From Parelaphostrongylus tenuis (Eukaryota; Nematoda; Chromadorea; Rhabditida; Metastrongylidae): 64,000 bases of DNA. Position 1 is the stretch's first letter; each line of letters begins with the position of its first letter. Under the pieces are notes generated by a model. The model did no database searches. It was not told where the DNA came from and saw only the letters and a program-made list of their open reading frames with translations. The stretch spans positions 1 to 64,000 of the forward strand of contig JAHQIW010005252.1 of the NCBI GenBank assembly GCA_019055375.1, read 5' to 3'. Shown piece by piece: positions 1-11,079 of this stretch. The position numbers and the translations under genes are program-made.

Positions 1-34
1 ATAATAGAATCTGGAAGTAATAACGGTCAAAAGG

Positions 35-330
35 AGGCGCATATGGCGCATTGGTTAGAGGTGCTTCGCGTCGCACACAAGATTAATGGTTCGTTCATGT
101 GCTCGTGGTTCACCAAGCCATCCATCCTCCCGAGGTGGGTATAACTGGAACTGAACTTGTTTGGAAGGATAAGCAACACTGACTTGTTATATCGGTATGC
201 CACCTGAAATGATTGTAAAATCCAGACATGCGTTCCATCACCTCAAATGAAGATAGCAAGTGAAGACGAATGCGTGGAGCGCATCCCACAAGGATTCATT
301 AGCATCGAGAGCTTTATTCTTCCTGTAACG
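35..330 (+). mobile_element. tRNA-like SINE (copy A)
   Basis: The head has an A-box-like TGGCGCATTGGTTAGAGG at about 50-67 and a B-box-like ATGGTTCGTTC at about 88-98, followed by a non-tRNA body with CCAAGCCATCCA and a GTTTGGAAGGATA motif. The same head and body occur at 27,425 and, more diverged, at 62,235. A-box/B-box spacing and the shared unrelated body are typical of a tRNA-derived SINE rather than a functional tRNA. No cloverleaf forms. The 3' limit is uncertain. Confidence 0.6.
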
Positions 331-955
331 GTGGAAATGCAGTACACATAATTTGTCAAAAACACATCAAATAGTAGAAATCAAGTGATTTTTAGTTCTG
401 AGCCAAAGAGTTAAGGAATAATGGCGAAATTGCTTGCAACTTAAATCATACAGTTCTTTGACGAAATCCGACTGAAGGCAATGGGAAGGCAGATCGTGTT
501 CATCATCGTCAAAGAACGAAAACGTCCAGATATACGTTCGCCTAAATGACAAAGAGAATTTATCCGTGAAAAGCTTCGAAGGTTAAAATTATCAGTCAAT
601 AGTGAGGGATTTTCAATCAATGTCTACTCCCGAGATGATTATATGAGTTAATAATGTGGCTGTTTTTCTCTCTGAGATTTACATTTATGTCACCTTTTAT
701 GCAATATTCTTTCTAAAATAATATAGTTAAAATCACAGGGTTTATTTGAAAAATCTTTTCGGCTGAATTTCACACGTCCTAGCCTTTTCAGAGCCCGTCA
801 TTCGATTCTCTTGACCAGAGTATGAGTCCGCTGTGGACTGTCGACTTGAATCTTCGGTTACAAAGCCGGAGAAGAGGTCGAATTGTTACTCGAGTAAATA
901 TTTCATATTAACCTCCTGGTATTAGCTAGATTACTTACTTACTTGGAAACCTGGA

Positions 956-1620
956 ATGTTTATAATTGCGGAATGGATCGACCCCAGCACTAAAAAATGT
1001 GCTGGTTTAGTGTTTTGTTCCCTGGAGCCCCAGAGTAAGCCTCTCCGGAACCTCCCCAGGCCATCACCACATCAGAGCAGTCGTGTACTTTCGAGAATAA
1101 GAGAGAGATTACTACCTTGTGACAGACTGCTAGCAAAACGGCCGTCAATTGTGGCACGATTTACTCTCAGCGGGACTTTCCGAGTGAAAACGTTGGATCA
1201 TTTCACAGCTTCGGTAACCCTGTTGGGGGACTGGGGCTTCGAAGCCAATCCGTTTCTGATGAACTCGTTTTTTGTGAGATTCAGTGAAAGACTAATCGTT
1301 CCACAAACGTAATCGAATTCAGCATGTCACCTCCCTCTTCCTTTGAATAGCAGTTAATGTTTTGAGAACGATATCACAGCAAAGCAAAGAGGATGTAGTT
1401 GTCTATCGTCGATCGACTCTCACATAGATACTGTATCACCTCAATTCTTCTGGGGCATTATCAAAAATAGTCTAAAGCGATTTTGCAAGATGGTATAGCG
1501 TTCTCACCATCGACATCGGCGCTAGTGCCATTAGGAAATGGTGATATTTCGGCTACAAAATTACATGCAGCGACATCCGCTTTGCCCAAACTCTTCATGA
1601 CTGTTTTCTGTTTTCACTGT
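956..1620 (-). pseudogene. RTE-type reverse transcriptase fragment (A)
   Basis: On the minus strand, about 1,490 down to 1,230, broken frames resemble the segment of RTE-clade reverse transcriptases around the catalytic FADD box and the following stretch that normally reads like FDYACGRIGLxLNLTKTxFM; the closest preserved version is in copy C at 59,701-59,919. Several stops and shifts make it non-coding. Downstream (1,220-956) another minus-strand stretch is conserved with copy B but not recognised. It lies antisense to the larger RTE at 4.1-6.2 kb and represents a different insertion. Confidence 0.6.
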
Positions 1621-1995
1621 GTAGAAAATATTCATAATGTTGAAAGAAGTCTGACAGACTGGTCTTCTATATTCTCTTGGTTCATCAAATGTGTCGTAAT
1701 TTCACCATGTTGTCTATCATGATAGATTTTCTCCAGAAACTCCATGCTTATAAGATTGTTCTTTCCCAGTGTTCCGTCAATCTTGCTGAGAATGACTTCC
1801 GAGGAAAGTTTGAAGGCTACAAACAGCACATCCAAGTTACGTGATAGTTAGTAATCTCGAAAAAAACTTCCCTATGTGCAACAACTTGGTTTCTCTAATA
1901 TTCTAGTAGGCTGAAAACTTATTAAGTTGGAAAGAAAGTTGTACGCACTTGAAGAGACATGAAATTTGTGGAAAATTTTGACACAAAAGAAATTC

Positions 1996-2211
1996 CATGA
2001 CTGACTATCTATTAAACTCGCAATAGTTTAAATAAATGAAGAGTTTCTTCTGTTTAGCCGTTCCGAGGTGTTATTCATAGTATTTATTAAATATTAGCGG
2101 AGCATACAACTGACTACTGACTGTATTGTAGTATGCTTCCCTAATATTCAATAAATAATATGAATAACACCTCGGAATGGCTAAACAGAAGAAACTATTC
2201 ATTTATACAGA
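1996..2211. mobile_element. Palindromic foldback insertion, copy A only
   Basis: Two arms of about 75-80 bp (about 2,030-2,112 and 2,125-2,207) are near-perfect inverted repeats around a core of about 20 nt. The insertion is bordered by AGAAATT at 1,989-1,995 and again at 2,212-2,218. The equivalent sites near 29,315 (B) and 59,145 (C) lack it and read straight through. It is thus a young nonautonomous foldback or MITE-like element inserted after the block was duplicated. The short ORF over its right arm is not meaningful. Confidence 0.8.
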
Positions 2212-2229
2212 AGAAATTGGAAACTATTC

Positions 2230-2600
2230 TTCGAAATAAAGGCTATCCTTTACTACGACTCCCATACGCTTGCCAAGTTTCGAATCTGGTCAAATTACCA
2301 TTCCTTCCACTGCGAATCACAGAACTCTTGACATGCATCTTCAGCTTCATCGAGCGATGCGAATTTGAAGACCTGAATGAGGGTTGTCTACGAGGTCACG
2401 ATCTCCCACATTAGAGCGGTGAAACGAGCGTCCAGCAGAAGATTTGATTGCTGCCCCTTCCCCTTCAGCTTCGTTGATCTCATCGACTGCACTTCGCTGC
2501 GAAAGACCCTTTCTTCAGTAATGAGGCATTAAAAAACAAACTTCGATTGTATTTTGAAAGAGGAGGAGGCTTGTTACAAGGTGAAAATAAACAGGAATAA
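2230..2600 (-). pseudogene. Mariner transposase relic, head joined to tail (A)
   Basis: On the minus strand, 2,560-2,390 encodes a decayed mariner N-terminal region (VDEINEVEVEGAASKS pattern, then a Phe-His-Arg-Phe and Asp-Lys-Pro-Arg pattern as in the mariner helix-turn-helix region). It is followed directly by about 2,370-2,240, which resembles the mariner C-terminus (RxRW then an acidic Tyr-Phe end). The catalytic DD(34)D centre between them is missing. The same arrangement occurs in B and C, so the deletion predates duplication. Confidence 0.6.
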
Positions 2601-2650
2601 TATCTAGGCCTTCAGTGGTAAATTCCACATAGGAAATGTGATATTCCCGT

Positions 2651-2680
2651 GATATGCACGAGAGTTATCTCGTGCATATC
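2651..2680. other. Perfect 13-bp hairpin
   Basis: GATATGCACGAGA, the loop GTTA, then the exact reverse complement. In copy B (about 29,750) and copy C (about 58,690) the arms carry mismatches, so the perfect stem is specific to A. It is not followed by a T run and no gene ends here, so terminator function is not suggested. Confidence 0.7.
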
Positions 2681-2868
2681 AAAGTATCCCCTAACTTTCT
2701 TCCCAACCCTGGCATAGTTTTGAGAGAAGCATGTGAGGAAAAAGTCAGTGTGCTAATGAGAACACGTACGACTTTCATGTGGTGCTTGGGTATTATTCAT
2801 ATATTGTATGGCCTTCGCCAACGAATCACATTTTTGCTTCCCAGAAAAACACCAGTACGGCGATGTCT

Positions 2869-3300
2869 CTATCTTCGTAAATTTACAGAGAAAAGAGAAA
2901 TTGGCTGGAAGAGATCAAAAGCGCAATCGTAGATCATCTGCTGTTGTCTCCCTGGAAACCACTGCTGTTCCTTCGGGTCGTACCAACCTAGTTCTGCAAT
3001 TGGCCATTTTGAGAGGATTTTAACTATTGTAAATGATTCTCGCAGCAGCTTGCCTTTCTGCCGGGTTTCACATTTTCGTAGGTGACTTAGTGACTGCTCA
3101 ATGCTAAGGCGAGCTGTCATCTCAGCTTATGGGTTTTTCTGGACAAAAGTACGGTGACGACTTTTAACCCTCGGATTCATAGCACTAACGCGGAGATATC
3201 TGACTCTGTGACTATGTCGTGGCACAAAAACAGACCACAGCTTGTCGCGCTGGGCTCCTCGCTGTAAGGCAGTTCGTAATGGCACACGCAGCAATGAAAG
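2869..3300 (-). other. Conserved exon-like segment, unrecognised (A)
   Basis: The minus-strand frame 3,120-2,869 (83 codons) contains SIEQSLSHLRKxE, ESFTIVKILSKWPIAELGWY and PKEQQWFPGRQQQ. Parallel but broken versions occur at 30,389-29,980 (minus) and 58,070-58,480 (plus), where upstream sequence (ALQRGAQSDKL, FVPRRSHKVKY) is also shared. Conservation of amino-acid-like pattern across copies suggests an old coding stretch, but shared duplication alone would also give this. No family recognised. Confidence 0.3.
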
Positions 3301-4129
3301 TAAGAAAATTTATTAGGTGAAGTAAGTTTCTGAGCAGACATTGTTATCATAAATTGATAAAAGATGAAAAATGAACTTTTTCAAGATTTTCTCTTAAAAT
3401 AAAGAGTGTCCATGTGTGCAGAATTTCTACTTCAACAAGAAACCAACAACCTTCTGAATTGAAAGTATATTACCAATTATTATATGACATTTGCTCCTAT
3501 TTTTATCTGTTTATGTATTCATTGGACAGGTTGAAAGATATCAAATGCAATATCAAACTTAGTTTCCAAAAAGGGAACTTCTTTTCGTTCTACTCATGAA
3601 GAAAATTGTAGTGTTATACTTTTGAGATGTGCTATGTCAACTTCAAAGTGGACGTTTTGCTTCCATATGTATAATTTTGATTACAAGCAATCAATGTCTC
3701 ATTAGAGGGATTCTATTACTGGAGAGACTTTTATAAACGCATTTTCAGTGGAAGGAACGCCCACTTGTCTTGAAAATCCTTAGATTTCAATTTGGTGTAT
3801 GTTGGGTGCAGTTGCATTTTGTAGATTGCACTCACGTTTCTTTGCCTTTTATACTCAGCAGAGCTTTTCACCTAATCTATAAGCAATATCATAGCTTGAG
3901 AAATGAGACTTATATACCGGTTTTGTCTCTAAACGGACCCGCATAGAATGTTCTATCAACGAAAAGATAAATAGATTTTGCTTCGAAAATTTGGTAATTC
4001 AACTTCTCAGGGTTTGGCACCATAAAGGTGAAATGCGTGTTGTGGTGACGACCTGGGGAAGGTTTTAGCTGATTCAACACTGGGACTCTGAGGAAGTAAA
4101 ATTCCTAATCTTGCCATATTACTACTTAG

Positions 4130-6200
4130 AACCGCGCGCAGTGGCTGCTCTCGTCTACGTCGTCGGGGCTGAGACAACTGGGAGGTGAGCATGTCTCGGG
4201 ATCATCAGAACGTGAATGGAATGGGTCAAAGTCAACACACGAATTACACGCCATGGAGACTGCTTCTTGCTTTGCAGCAATAATACCAGAACAGCCTTCT
4301 CAAATGCCAATCTATAGGCACTTCTTGAGGCTGTTGATCACATCAATCACCCAACCAGAAACGAAAAGAGCGAAGATCGACATATGACAACCAGGTGATG
4401 GAGCTCTCGTTATTCGTGGGGCAAAGTTTGTGTTATAAAATGTCGAAGGCGTTAGCTTTATCGTTCGCCTACACGGTTCCACACAATCACTTCGTAGAAA
4501 ATCCTATCAGCTTGTTTGGCTATCCTTTACCTCAAAGTTGCATGTCAAGTGAAAGTTAGTACGATATGATGCCATTCAACCACTTATGCAGTTTATGAGA
4601 GCGATTTAGACGCGTTCTTCAGAGTAAGTGTTTGCACCAAAAAGTTATTTTATAAGCTCCTTAGCGAAGACTTCAATTTCAGATTAAGAGCAGCCAACAA
4701 AAATGACTATAGCATAGAAATACTTGGATTGGAAGAGCGAAATGACAACTAATGCCGTCTGCAGACCCTGTAAGCGTCACGTCTCTTCCATGGAAACTCA
4801 CAATTCGAGAAGAGAGGAAACCGTCGTTGGATAGGCAAGCAACCCAAAGGCACGGCTCATGCGGGGAATGATCACGTACTTACAAAGGGACAACAGTGAC
4901 TCTTTGACACCTTAGTAATACTCGGATTCTGTCGGAGATCTGATTACCGCCTTTTACGTGCAAGGATTCAATTCAGCCATAACCTGAAAAAGAAGTGCTA
5001 TCATCAAATATGAACAACGAAACAAATCTCGTACGACTAGACTCTTAAAATTCTTTACTTCTTAAAATTCTCTCTTCGTGTGATCGGGCGATTTAGGAAG
5101 ACGAAAAAAAACTCCGAGCCTTGTTGTCACTGTACTCAAACCGCTTACAAAAATAGCATCAGTTCCATGGACAGAAAAATGTGATCTCATCTGCATTATT
5201 ACCATGGAGCTGCTTGAAAGAAGGGATATAAAGCTTGTATATTACTGCAACACACATAACTAGACTGCTAATAAATTTCAACTGTAGAAGTCTATTGCAG
5301 GAGGATTCACATTGGTACAGGCAAAAAACTTTACAAAAAGCAACATAAAAAACGATTTAGTTCAAAATACCTTGGAATTACAACTGCCATGTTTCCTAAG
5401 TCGATTGACGAAAGATGGATCCGGTCAGTACTACATCACATGAATACGGAATTGACGGCTGAAAAGTTTACAGCAAACTTTTCTGATAAATAATCCCCGC
5501 CTCGGATCCCGAAATATTCACTGGGAAGAAACCACCAGCGTTTTTTAAATGGATGATATCACAGCCAATTTCCTCAAGGTCTGTGCCCACAATGTGCATG
5601 CACTTCTCGCAAGACATACATCATCATACTTTTAAAAAGAAGAACTATCAGACCAGTTAAGGACTTCAAGCGCAGTTATGCTACCCAAGAAGGGTGAAGG
5701 AAGAGATCTTCGTTTCCAGCTTCTAATATGCTTTATAAAAGTGCTGTACATGCTCTTCACCAAAACCATTTCTTTGCGAGTCTCAGAAACATCGGAAGAG
5801 GCACAGACAGCTGAGCAAGCAGGATTCCGAAAAAGATTCTGTTGCACGAACCACATACAAATCGTCACACAAGTTATATAAGTCTTTCGGGAACACCGTA
5901 TGCCCGTTGCTCTAAACTTTGTCGCCTATGAGGAAGTATTTGACAGTGTTGAAGCGAATGCAGTTCTATCAGCTCTCATCGACCAACGTCTTGATTCGCC
6001 TTATATAGGAGCGTCAGCTGACAGCTGTTGAAACGGCAACACAAAAGTGTGACTTTCCCAGCTTTCCTATCAAATCCGTTCCATACGAATAAAACGGGTC
6101 TCGACAAGGAAACATTTTATTGTTAGGGCTATTCACGGCTACGCTATAGTGAATGGGTCTGATATTTTCAACTATTTACAGTCCTCTGGCATTCACGCTC
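4130..6200 (+). pseudogene. RTE-type non-LTR retrotransposon relic (A)
   Basis: About 4,245-4,980 follows the apurinic endonuclease of RTE elements in order: METASCFAA start region, an ILGLEERND segment near the GDFN-type motif (LSEDFNFRLRAANKN), LFHGNSQFEKR, and SDYRLLRARIQF. RT remnants follow: PKKGEG at 5,680, SEEAQTAEQAGFRKRFC at about 5,780-5,840, and FDSVEANAVLSALIDQ at about 5,940-5,985 (the first palm region). The match fades at about 6,190, before the FADD box. Many stops and shifts show it is dead. Its 3' part is replaced by the dispersed repeat. Confidence 0.85.
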
Positions 6201-6219
6201 TCCTGATCTTTTCTAGAGT

Positions 6220-6500
6220 TTTGGCAGTTATTCGATAGCTTGAATATAGAAATTTTTAACGGTGAACTTTTGATTTCAAAGGTCCTTTCTATTGCCCTGT
6301 AGCATCAAAGACATGATTGAGTTCCGTACTCAGCTTGTTTTTTCGTTGAACAGAGTTTCCTACTTACACTTTTAGTATCATTCAATAGCTTGAATCTCGA
6401 CGATTTAAATAACGTAATGAGTTCCTTAAAAGGACTTTTTAGTGCACATTGTCAGTCAAAATAAAATTGTGGTTTTGCATTTAGGGCGAATTTCTTGGCT
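6220..6500 (+). repeat. Dispersed ~160-bp repeat, two tandem units (A)
   Basis: Units start with TTATTCGATAGCTTGAAT (about 6,228) and CATTCAATAGCTTGAAT (about 6,390) and continue with an A+T-rich stretch, an AAAGGNCTTTTTA-like core, then GTAGCNTCAAA or equivalent. Relatives recur at 33,295-33,540, 51,180-51,430, 54,620-54,860, 63,130-63,290 and 63,500-63,640. No coding capacity is evident in this copy. Confidence 0.7.
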
Positions 6501-8240
6501 GCTAACGTGTGTGAGGGGTGTAATGTCGATCACGCAGATGATTGATCGCTCACATGTGGAGGGCAGTATTTGTTAATGAACTTAATTTTTGCTCTTCGCG
6601 CATAAGCTTGGGCTTAGTCATAGGCTTATTAGCGGATTCACTTGACAAAATAGAATGAAAATGAAGGCACAAGTCTACAGAATGACAGGGCGAAGTTTCT
6701 TCTACAATTCTCACACGGGAAAACTAGAGATATCTACGAACCATTGGATAAACTTTCAGACAGGTCGCGAAACTCGCGGCTTCCCTGAGAGGCACTGAAT
6801 TTGCTTGGCACGGCGCAATTTACTGTGGGGTAAAAGTGAAAGGTAATCATCGTTTGGCTGCGAAGGCACTCTTAAAAAGCCTTCGCGGAGGCCAAATACA
6901 CGCTTGAAGTCATCAAAATCTACGCTGTCGACTGGTAGTATAATTGTGGCTGGAAGCAGCGAAAAACTTGCTGAGTGTGTAGTCTAATACTATTTATACC
7001 GCAGCACCGTATTAGCAGCCCTTTCACAACAAAGATCTACCATTAACCCCTAAGGGGCGGCTATAGGAATCGATGTGCGCAGAGCGAGCTGCGCGAAATT
7101 TGTTGGTTGCTCAAGTTTTTTTTTTTCATTTGGCAAAAATTCTTGGAACTTCTACATTACTTTGACAGAACAAGATTTCCTCTCCTCGCTCGTTTGTTTT
7201 TGGTTTAGTTATACCTGTCTTCTGTTGAGAAAGGCTCTCGTTTATTACCGAATCGCACTGTTTTTGTCATTCAATCAACTGCATTGCATTATACAAAAAG
7301 AATCACAAAGGAAATCTTTAGTTTTGCTCTTCTCTAGTACTATGCAGTACCCAAGAGTTATCATACTAAATAAAAACTGGCGAACAGCTAGTGATTTTCC
7401 AAAAATTATTACACATGCTGTATTCGGTACCTGTTTATCAAAAACTCTTACGATAATTAAGTTTGTAGCGATCATTCGTTTATTTCCAACTATTCAGAGA
7501 TGATGTATGTGAGAAAAGGCCGAGTGCTTATGGATAGTGGAAAATTGCTGAGCGGTAAGGTACAGCCGTATTTCAATAAAATTCTTAGGACATCATCATT
7601 ATACAAACTATGAGACAGAAATATGTGTCTTCAAAGAAGTATCCTCGGTACGTTTCCCCTATCCGCACCCATATCCAAAAACAGGTATTTTTTTATTCCT
7701 TTTTGAGGTTTTAGCAATTATTCGACAGCTTGAATGTCAAGAACTGAAGGGTGTGTTTAATTTTCCAATTGGTTTTTACATTATACTGCAGAGGGTGAAG
7801 TAAAAAGTTCGGTACTCATGTTTTAGAGGAAGGCCACATTTAAACAGATCTCATTCGCTGGACGGGAGAATTTCAAAGGAGTGTCAGTGATTAATTGATA
7901 GTCTAAATCTTTGGCTGCAGCTGCACTTCACCCATTTCTAATAACACACTTTTAAAACACTGTAGCATTCAGAATAAAATTTTGGTTCCCACTCGCTTTA
8001 CATCTTCATTTTTATCACGCTTACAAATCGTTGGAAGCACAGAGAACATATTAGCGTGTAGACAGTTTTCCGTAGCATCAGAGTCTATGTTTTTACTTGG
8101 ACCCTAATTGAAGACAATATATCAAGCGCGATCGGTGGTTCCGCCTCCGCCCCGTTCCACCGCTCCGTGAGTTCGGCGATAAGCAAAGTCACCGAAAAGT
8201 TTCATAGCTGATCAAGATGTAATGGCAAGCCACATCAACG
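6500..8240. other. Repeat-derived spacer, no gene seen (A)
   Basis: The stretch is shared with B (33,545-35,300) and C (51,180-49,430). It contains a short Pro-Lys-Pro-Lys-Pro-Lys coding-like patch on the minus strand near 6,610-6,640 (also at 33,690 and 51,030) and further relatives of the TTCGATAGCTTGAAT repeat near 7,720 and 7,890. The 142-codon plus frame 7,075-7,503 is not kept in B or C and overlaps low-complexity T runs, so I do not call it a gene. Confidence 0.5.
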
Positions 8241-8245
8241 ACAAG

Positions 8246-8521
8246 TTAGCAAGGTAATCGCCCGATCAACTGCGTAACTCGACAGTGATTTACCGTACTA
8301 TGCGTCGAAACGGCGGAAACTATTGTTGTTTTATTGAGGATTTTTTCACCCCATAGACAGAGCACTTCAGACAGAAACATAGATTCTAATAGATTTCTAG
8401 AAAAAACGAAAAATGTATTTCTCGAATATGCGTGCTGATATGGGAAGCACCGTATCATGCACAATGATGAAAGTGCGCTCTTCCTACACTTTCTCAAGCT
8501 ACATATTAGAATTACCTCCAC
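8246..8521 (-). other. Conserved open segment with splice-like acceptor (A)
   Basis: The minus-strand frame of 91 codons reads MEVILICSLRKCRKSA and later WGEKILNKTTIVSAVSTHST. The same frame is open in B (35,546-35,295) and mostly in C (49,173-49,397). A TTTTTTCTAG acceptor-like site (about 8,400) precedes the most conserved half. The opposite strand also has a shared frame (ELPPHRPLxEKFICKRC), so the coding strand is undecided. No family recognised. Confidence 0.35.
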
Positions 8522-8734
8522 ACAGACCTCTGCTAGAAAAGTTCATTTGCAAATGATGTGCCCTAATGCCAATTTCTCGCAAGACAGGCGACACAAACGC
8601 GCAATAGGGGCTGATGGTTGTTTATTTTTTTTACAATTACGTGGCATTACTGCTGAAAAAGAAGGATTTTATAGGAAGTAATCAGTCTTTATATCAAAAA
8701 CCTTTGTAACAAGTTTATTCGTGGTTTTCCATTC

Positions 8735-8850
8735 TTTATGCAGCGATAAGATGCCTCTGACATATAAACTTCACCTGTAATTCCCAGTAAACCACCTATG
8801 ACGTCCAAGCCGCCAGGTAACATTTTAGGAGTGAAATGTTATCTTTTTTT
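8735..8850 (-). other. Short coding-like segment with LPGGLDVIGG motif (A)
   Basis: The minus strand reads KMLPGGLDVIGGLLGITGE, then YMSEASYRCIKNGKPRINLL. B (35,850-35,730 minus) keeps the frame with MLLGSLDVIGG, and C (48,868-49,005 plus) has MLPGSLDVVGG and one stop. The MLPGGL-hydrophobic pattern is faintly like the N-terminal part of ODR-4 family proteins, but the flanks do not match anything I know, so this is only a suggestion. Confidence 0.25.
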
Positions 8851-9841
8851 CGTTTTTGCAGCGTTCTCTGACAGCCCTTCGAAAAACCAATTGTATCTTC
8901 AAAATTCTTGAGATCTGAACTATCCAATGATTGATAAGACTATAGTGATATTCCATGAAATCTGCACACCACTCACAAGGCACTTGAAGAATGTCTTTTC
9001 ATATTTAACAGGTACTTACAACGTTTAGGCGATTTTCGCATCTCAGATCTTCAAAAACAGTCCTACTTTAAAAATCTAGGATTATATGCAACGATAACGA
9101 ACACAGATGGGCCGGTCACGAACGGATCACAAACGGGCGAAAAGAGCAGTGGAATTAACTGTAAAAGAATTCAAGCATTTTTTTGGAACACCATCCAAGC
9201 GACGGCCAATGAGTTCGTGGCTAACGTAAAGTATATGCTTTCGCAGATGATATCGAGTTTACGATCACTGAATGGGTGTCGTGTACGTCACCATGTTAAA
9301 AGCAGACATCTCTACAGACGCCAAATACGCGAGAGAAACGAATAGAAACTTTACTGTCTCACAGTAGCAATGAAGACGAGCCGTTCAAGCACGTAAATAA
9401 GTGTACAGTGAATTTTCTGGAAAACAAATTGTAAAGGGTGTTCTAATGCCTAACCGAAATAGGCCTCAATAGAGTTCGTATTCCTTTAATCGAGGAATAT
9501 TTCTCGAGAAAATATGTGTATTCCTGTACCAAACATTGCGCTGAATGCATAAAATTTCTGACTAAAATGTTTAATCGGCCAACAAAACGTGTAAAATCAA
9601 CATCGATCAACAACAACTTGTACGAAAAAACCAGTACTCATGAGCAGCTGACAGATGAGGTGAACGGGAGATAAACAGTTAAACGAGAATCGACGCAAGA
9701 CAGAGATACAAGCGATTTAATGAGAATCAAAGCAAGCAAAGAGCATAAGCAATCAACAAGCACTACGTTTTAGGGTTCATATAATAGGGTGAGGAGTATG
9801 GGAGAATATTCTACTCATTTGTTTCTAAGAAACTACATTAG

Positions 9842-10048
9842 TTAATCGCAACCTAACATATACTCTTGCGTCACCAACATTTGTAACTTCTCCTTTCTTT
9901 CTATAATTTTCGCAACAACGTCTTCGTTGTTATAGGGTGGCCGCTGGAGTAACGCGGCTAGGTGACTTAGGCTGCGACCTGGTCTGCTACTTGTAGGCAA
10001 AAAGAGCCGCAACTTTGCGTTCCCTTTCAAGGAAACTCAAAATCCACC
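9842..10048 (-). pseudogene. Exon-like segment with LSHLAALxxRPPYNNEDVV (A)
   Basis: On the minus strand a TTCTGTTCAG acceptor (about 10,049) precedes a segment reading ILSFLERERKVAALFA and, after a one-base shift, SLSHLAALLQRPPYNNEDV, KIIERKEKLQMLVTQEYM and a stop at 9,842. It is a charged, helix-prone protein-like sequence. In C the first two parts are still in one frame (46,819-46,966), showing that the shift in A is secondary. Family not recognised; probably the last exon of a decayed gene. Confidence 0.45.
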
Positions 10049-10267
10049 CTGAACAGAACGGCTCGAAAGCGAACAAAAACAACACCACATTTACGTCAGT
10101 CTTGTGTCTAGACACCAAAAGCATTAATTGACACACACCTGTCTTTAGATTCCTCCGTCCCTTTCTTAATATGCTTCTTATTCGTATGCATAGTTCCAGG
10201 TGAGGTGGTTCAGTTAACTGCACCTGAACCTCATCAAAATTCTCTGCTGAATCTTATCAAATTGCTA

Positions 10268-10994
10268 CTGGGTTAAGCAAAAAGTTCTGCGATATTTTTG
10301 AAAGTTTTTGTTGGCACCTCTGCTCCATTTTTTTATTGATAGGTTTGCATATATTTGTCAACTTCATTAATTGTAAAGCCAAAATTCCCGCTGAACATAA
10401 TGATTTGCGTTTGTTAATCCGCTATTAATGGAGAAAAGCTCTAACTCTTCTCAAAGTTGTCGACGAGATTAATGAGGCATTGGTACGGCGAAAAAACGGA
10501 TTGTGTACAAATGGTTTAAGCAATGCAAGAAAGGCATTTTCGATCTCGGACACATGTCTCGTTCTGGTCGGTCATGTTTTCGATGAAAGTATTTCGCAAG
10601 CCGCTTTGCTTGGTGATCCTTCATCGAGCACTCGTGATTTGGCTTAAGAACTTAGTGTGTCGTAGCGAGCCGTTGTCAAAAAGTTGCATCAACGTTTTTC
10701 GCAGAAAGCTTCGCCTGGATCTGCATGGGCTTTATCCAATAATGGCTTTTTGATCGATACAACACTTTTCTGAATGGTCATCGATTTGAATCATTTAACG
10801 GAGTTGACAATGCATGTCTAGATTTTTTCGATCCAAATGTATCGGAATGCTACTTCGAGCAGATCCCGAATCTCGCAAAACGATGGCAGAAAATGGTGGA
10901 CAAAGCTGGTCCTTACTTCGAAGATTAGTTATTTCTGTCAATCTGCACGTAAAAACGAAACTTCCAAAGACACCCCAAACTTTGTGCTCAACTT
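10268..10994 (+). mobile_element. Internally deleted mariner with both terminal repeats (A)
   Basis: The left terminus CTGGGTTAAGCAAAAAGTTC and the right terminus (ACCCCAAACTTTGTGCTCAA) are inverted relatives, each next to a TA (10,266-10,267; 10,995-10,996) as expected for mariner target sites. Inside, from about 10,390, lies the transposase N-terminus (VVDEINEA, then the helix-turn-helix region near 10,520-10,700), then directly the C-terminus (10,800-10,930). The catalytic DD(34)D region is missing, giving about 727 bp instead of about 1.3 kb. Nonautonomous relic; frames broken. Confidence 0.8.
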
Positions 10995-11079
10995 TAATCT
11001 TAAAATGGGGTTTTTCCCGGATACAACACGTGATGAAGAAGATCGCTCTAACTGGACAAAGATTTTTCATGAAAGTGTT

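Noticed and set aside
956..1312. 118-codon plus-strand frame, also open in B at 28,346-28,693
   Set aside because: Lies antisense to the RTE RT fragment; open state in both copies follows from shared descent, and C is broken.
2651..2680. Hairpin as a transcription terminator
   Set aside because: No T run, no upstream gene, and the setting is eukaryotic.
7075..7503. 142-codon plus-strand frame
   Set aside because: Not preserved in copies B or C, runs over poly-T and repeat sequence, and has no recognised motif.
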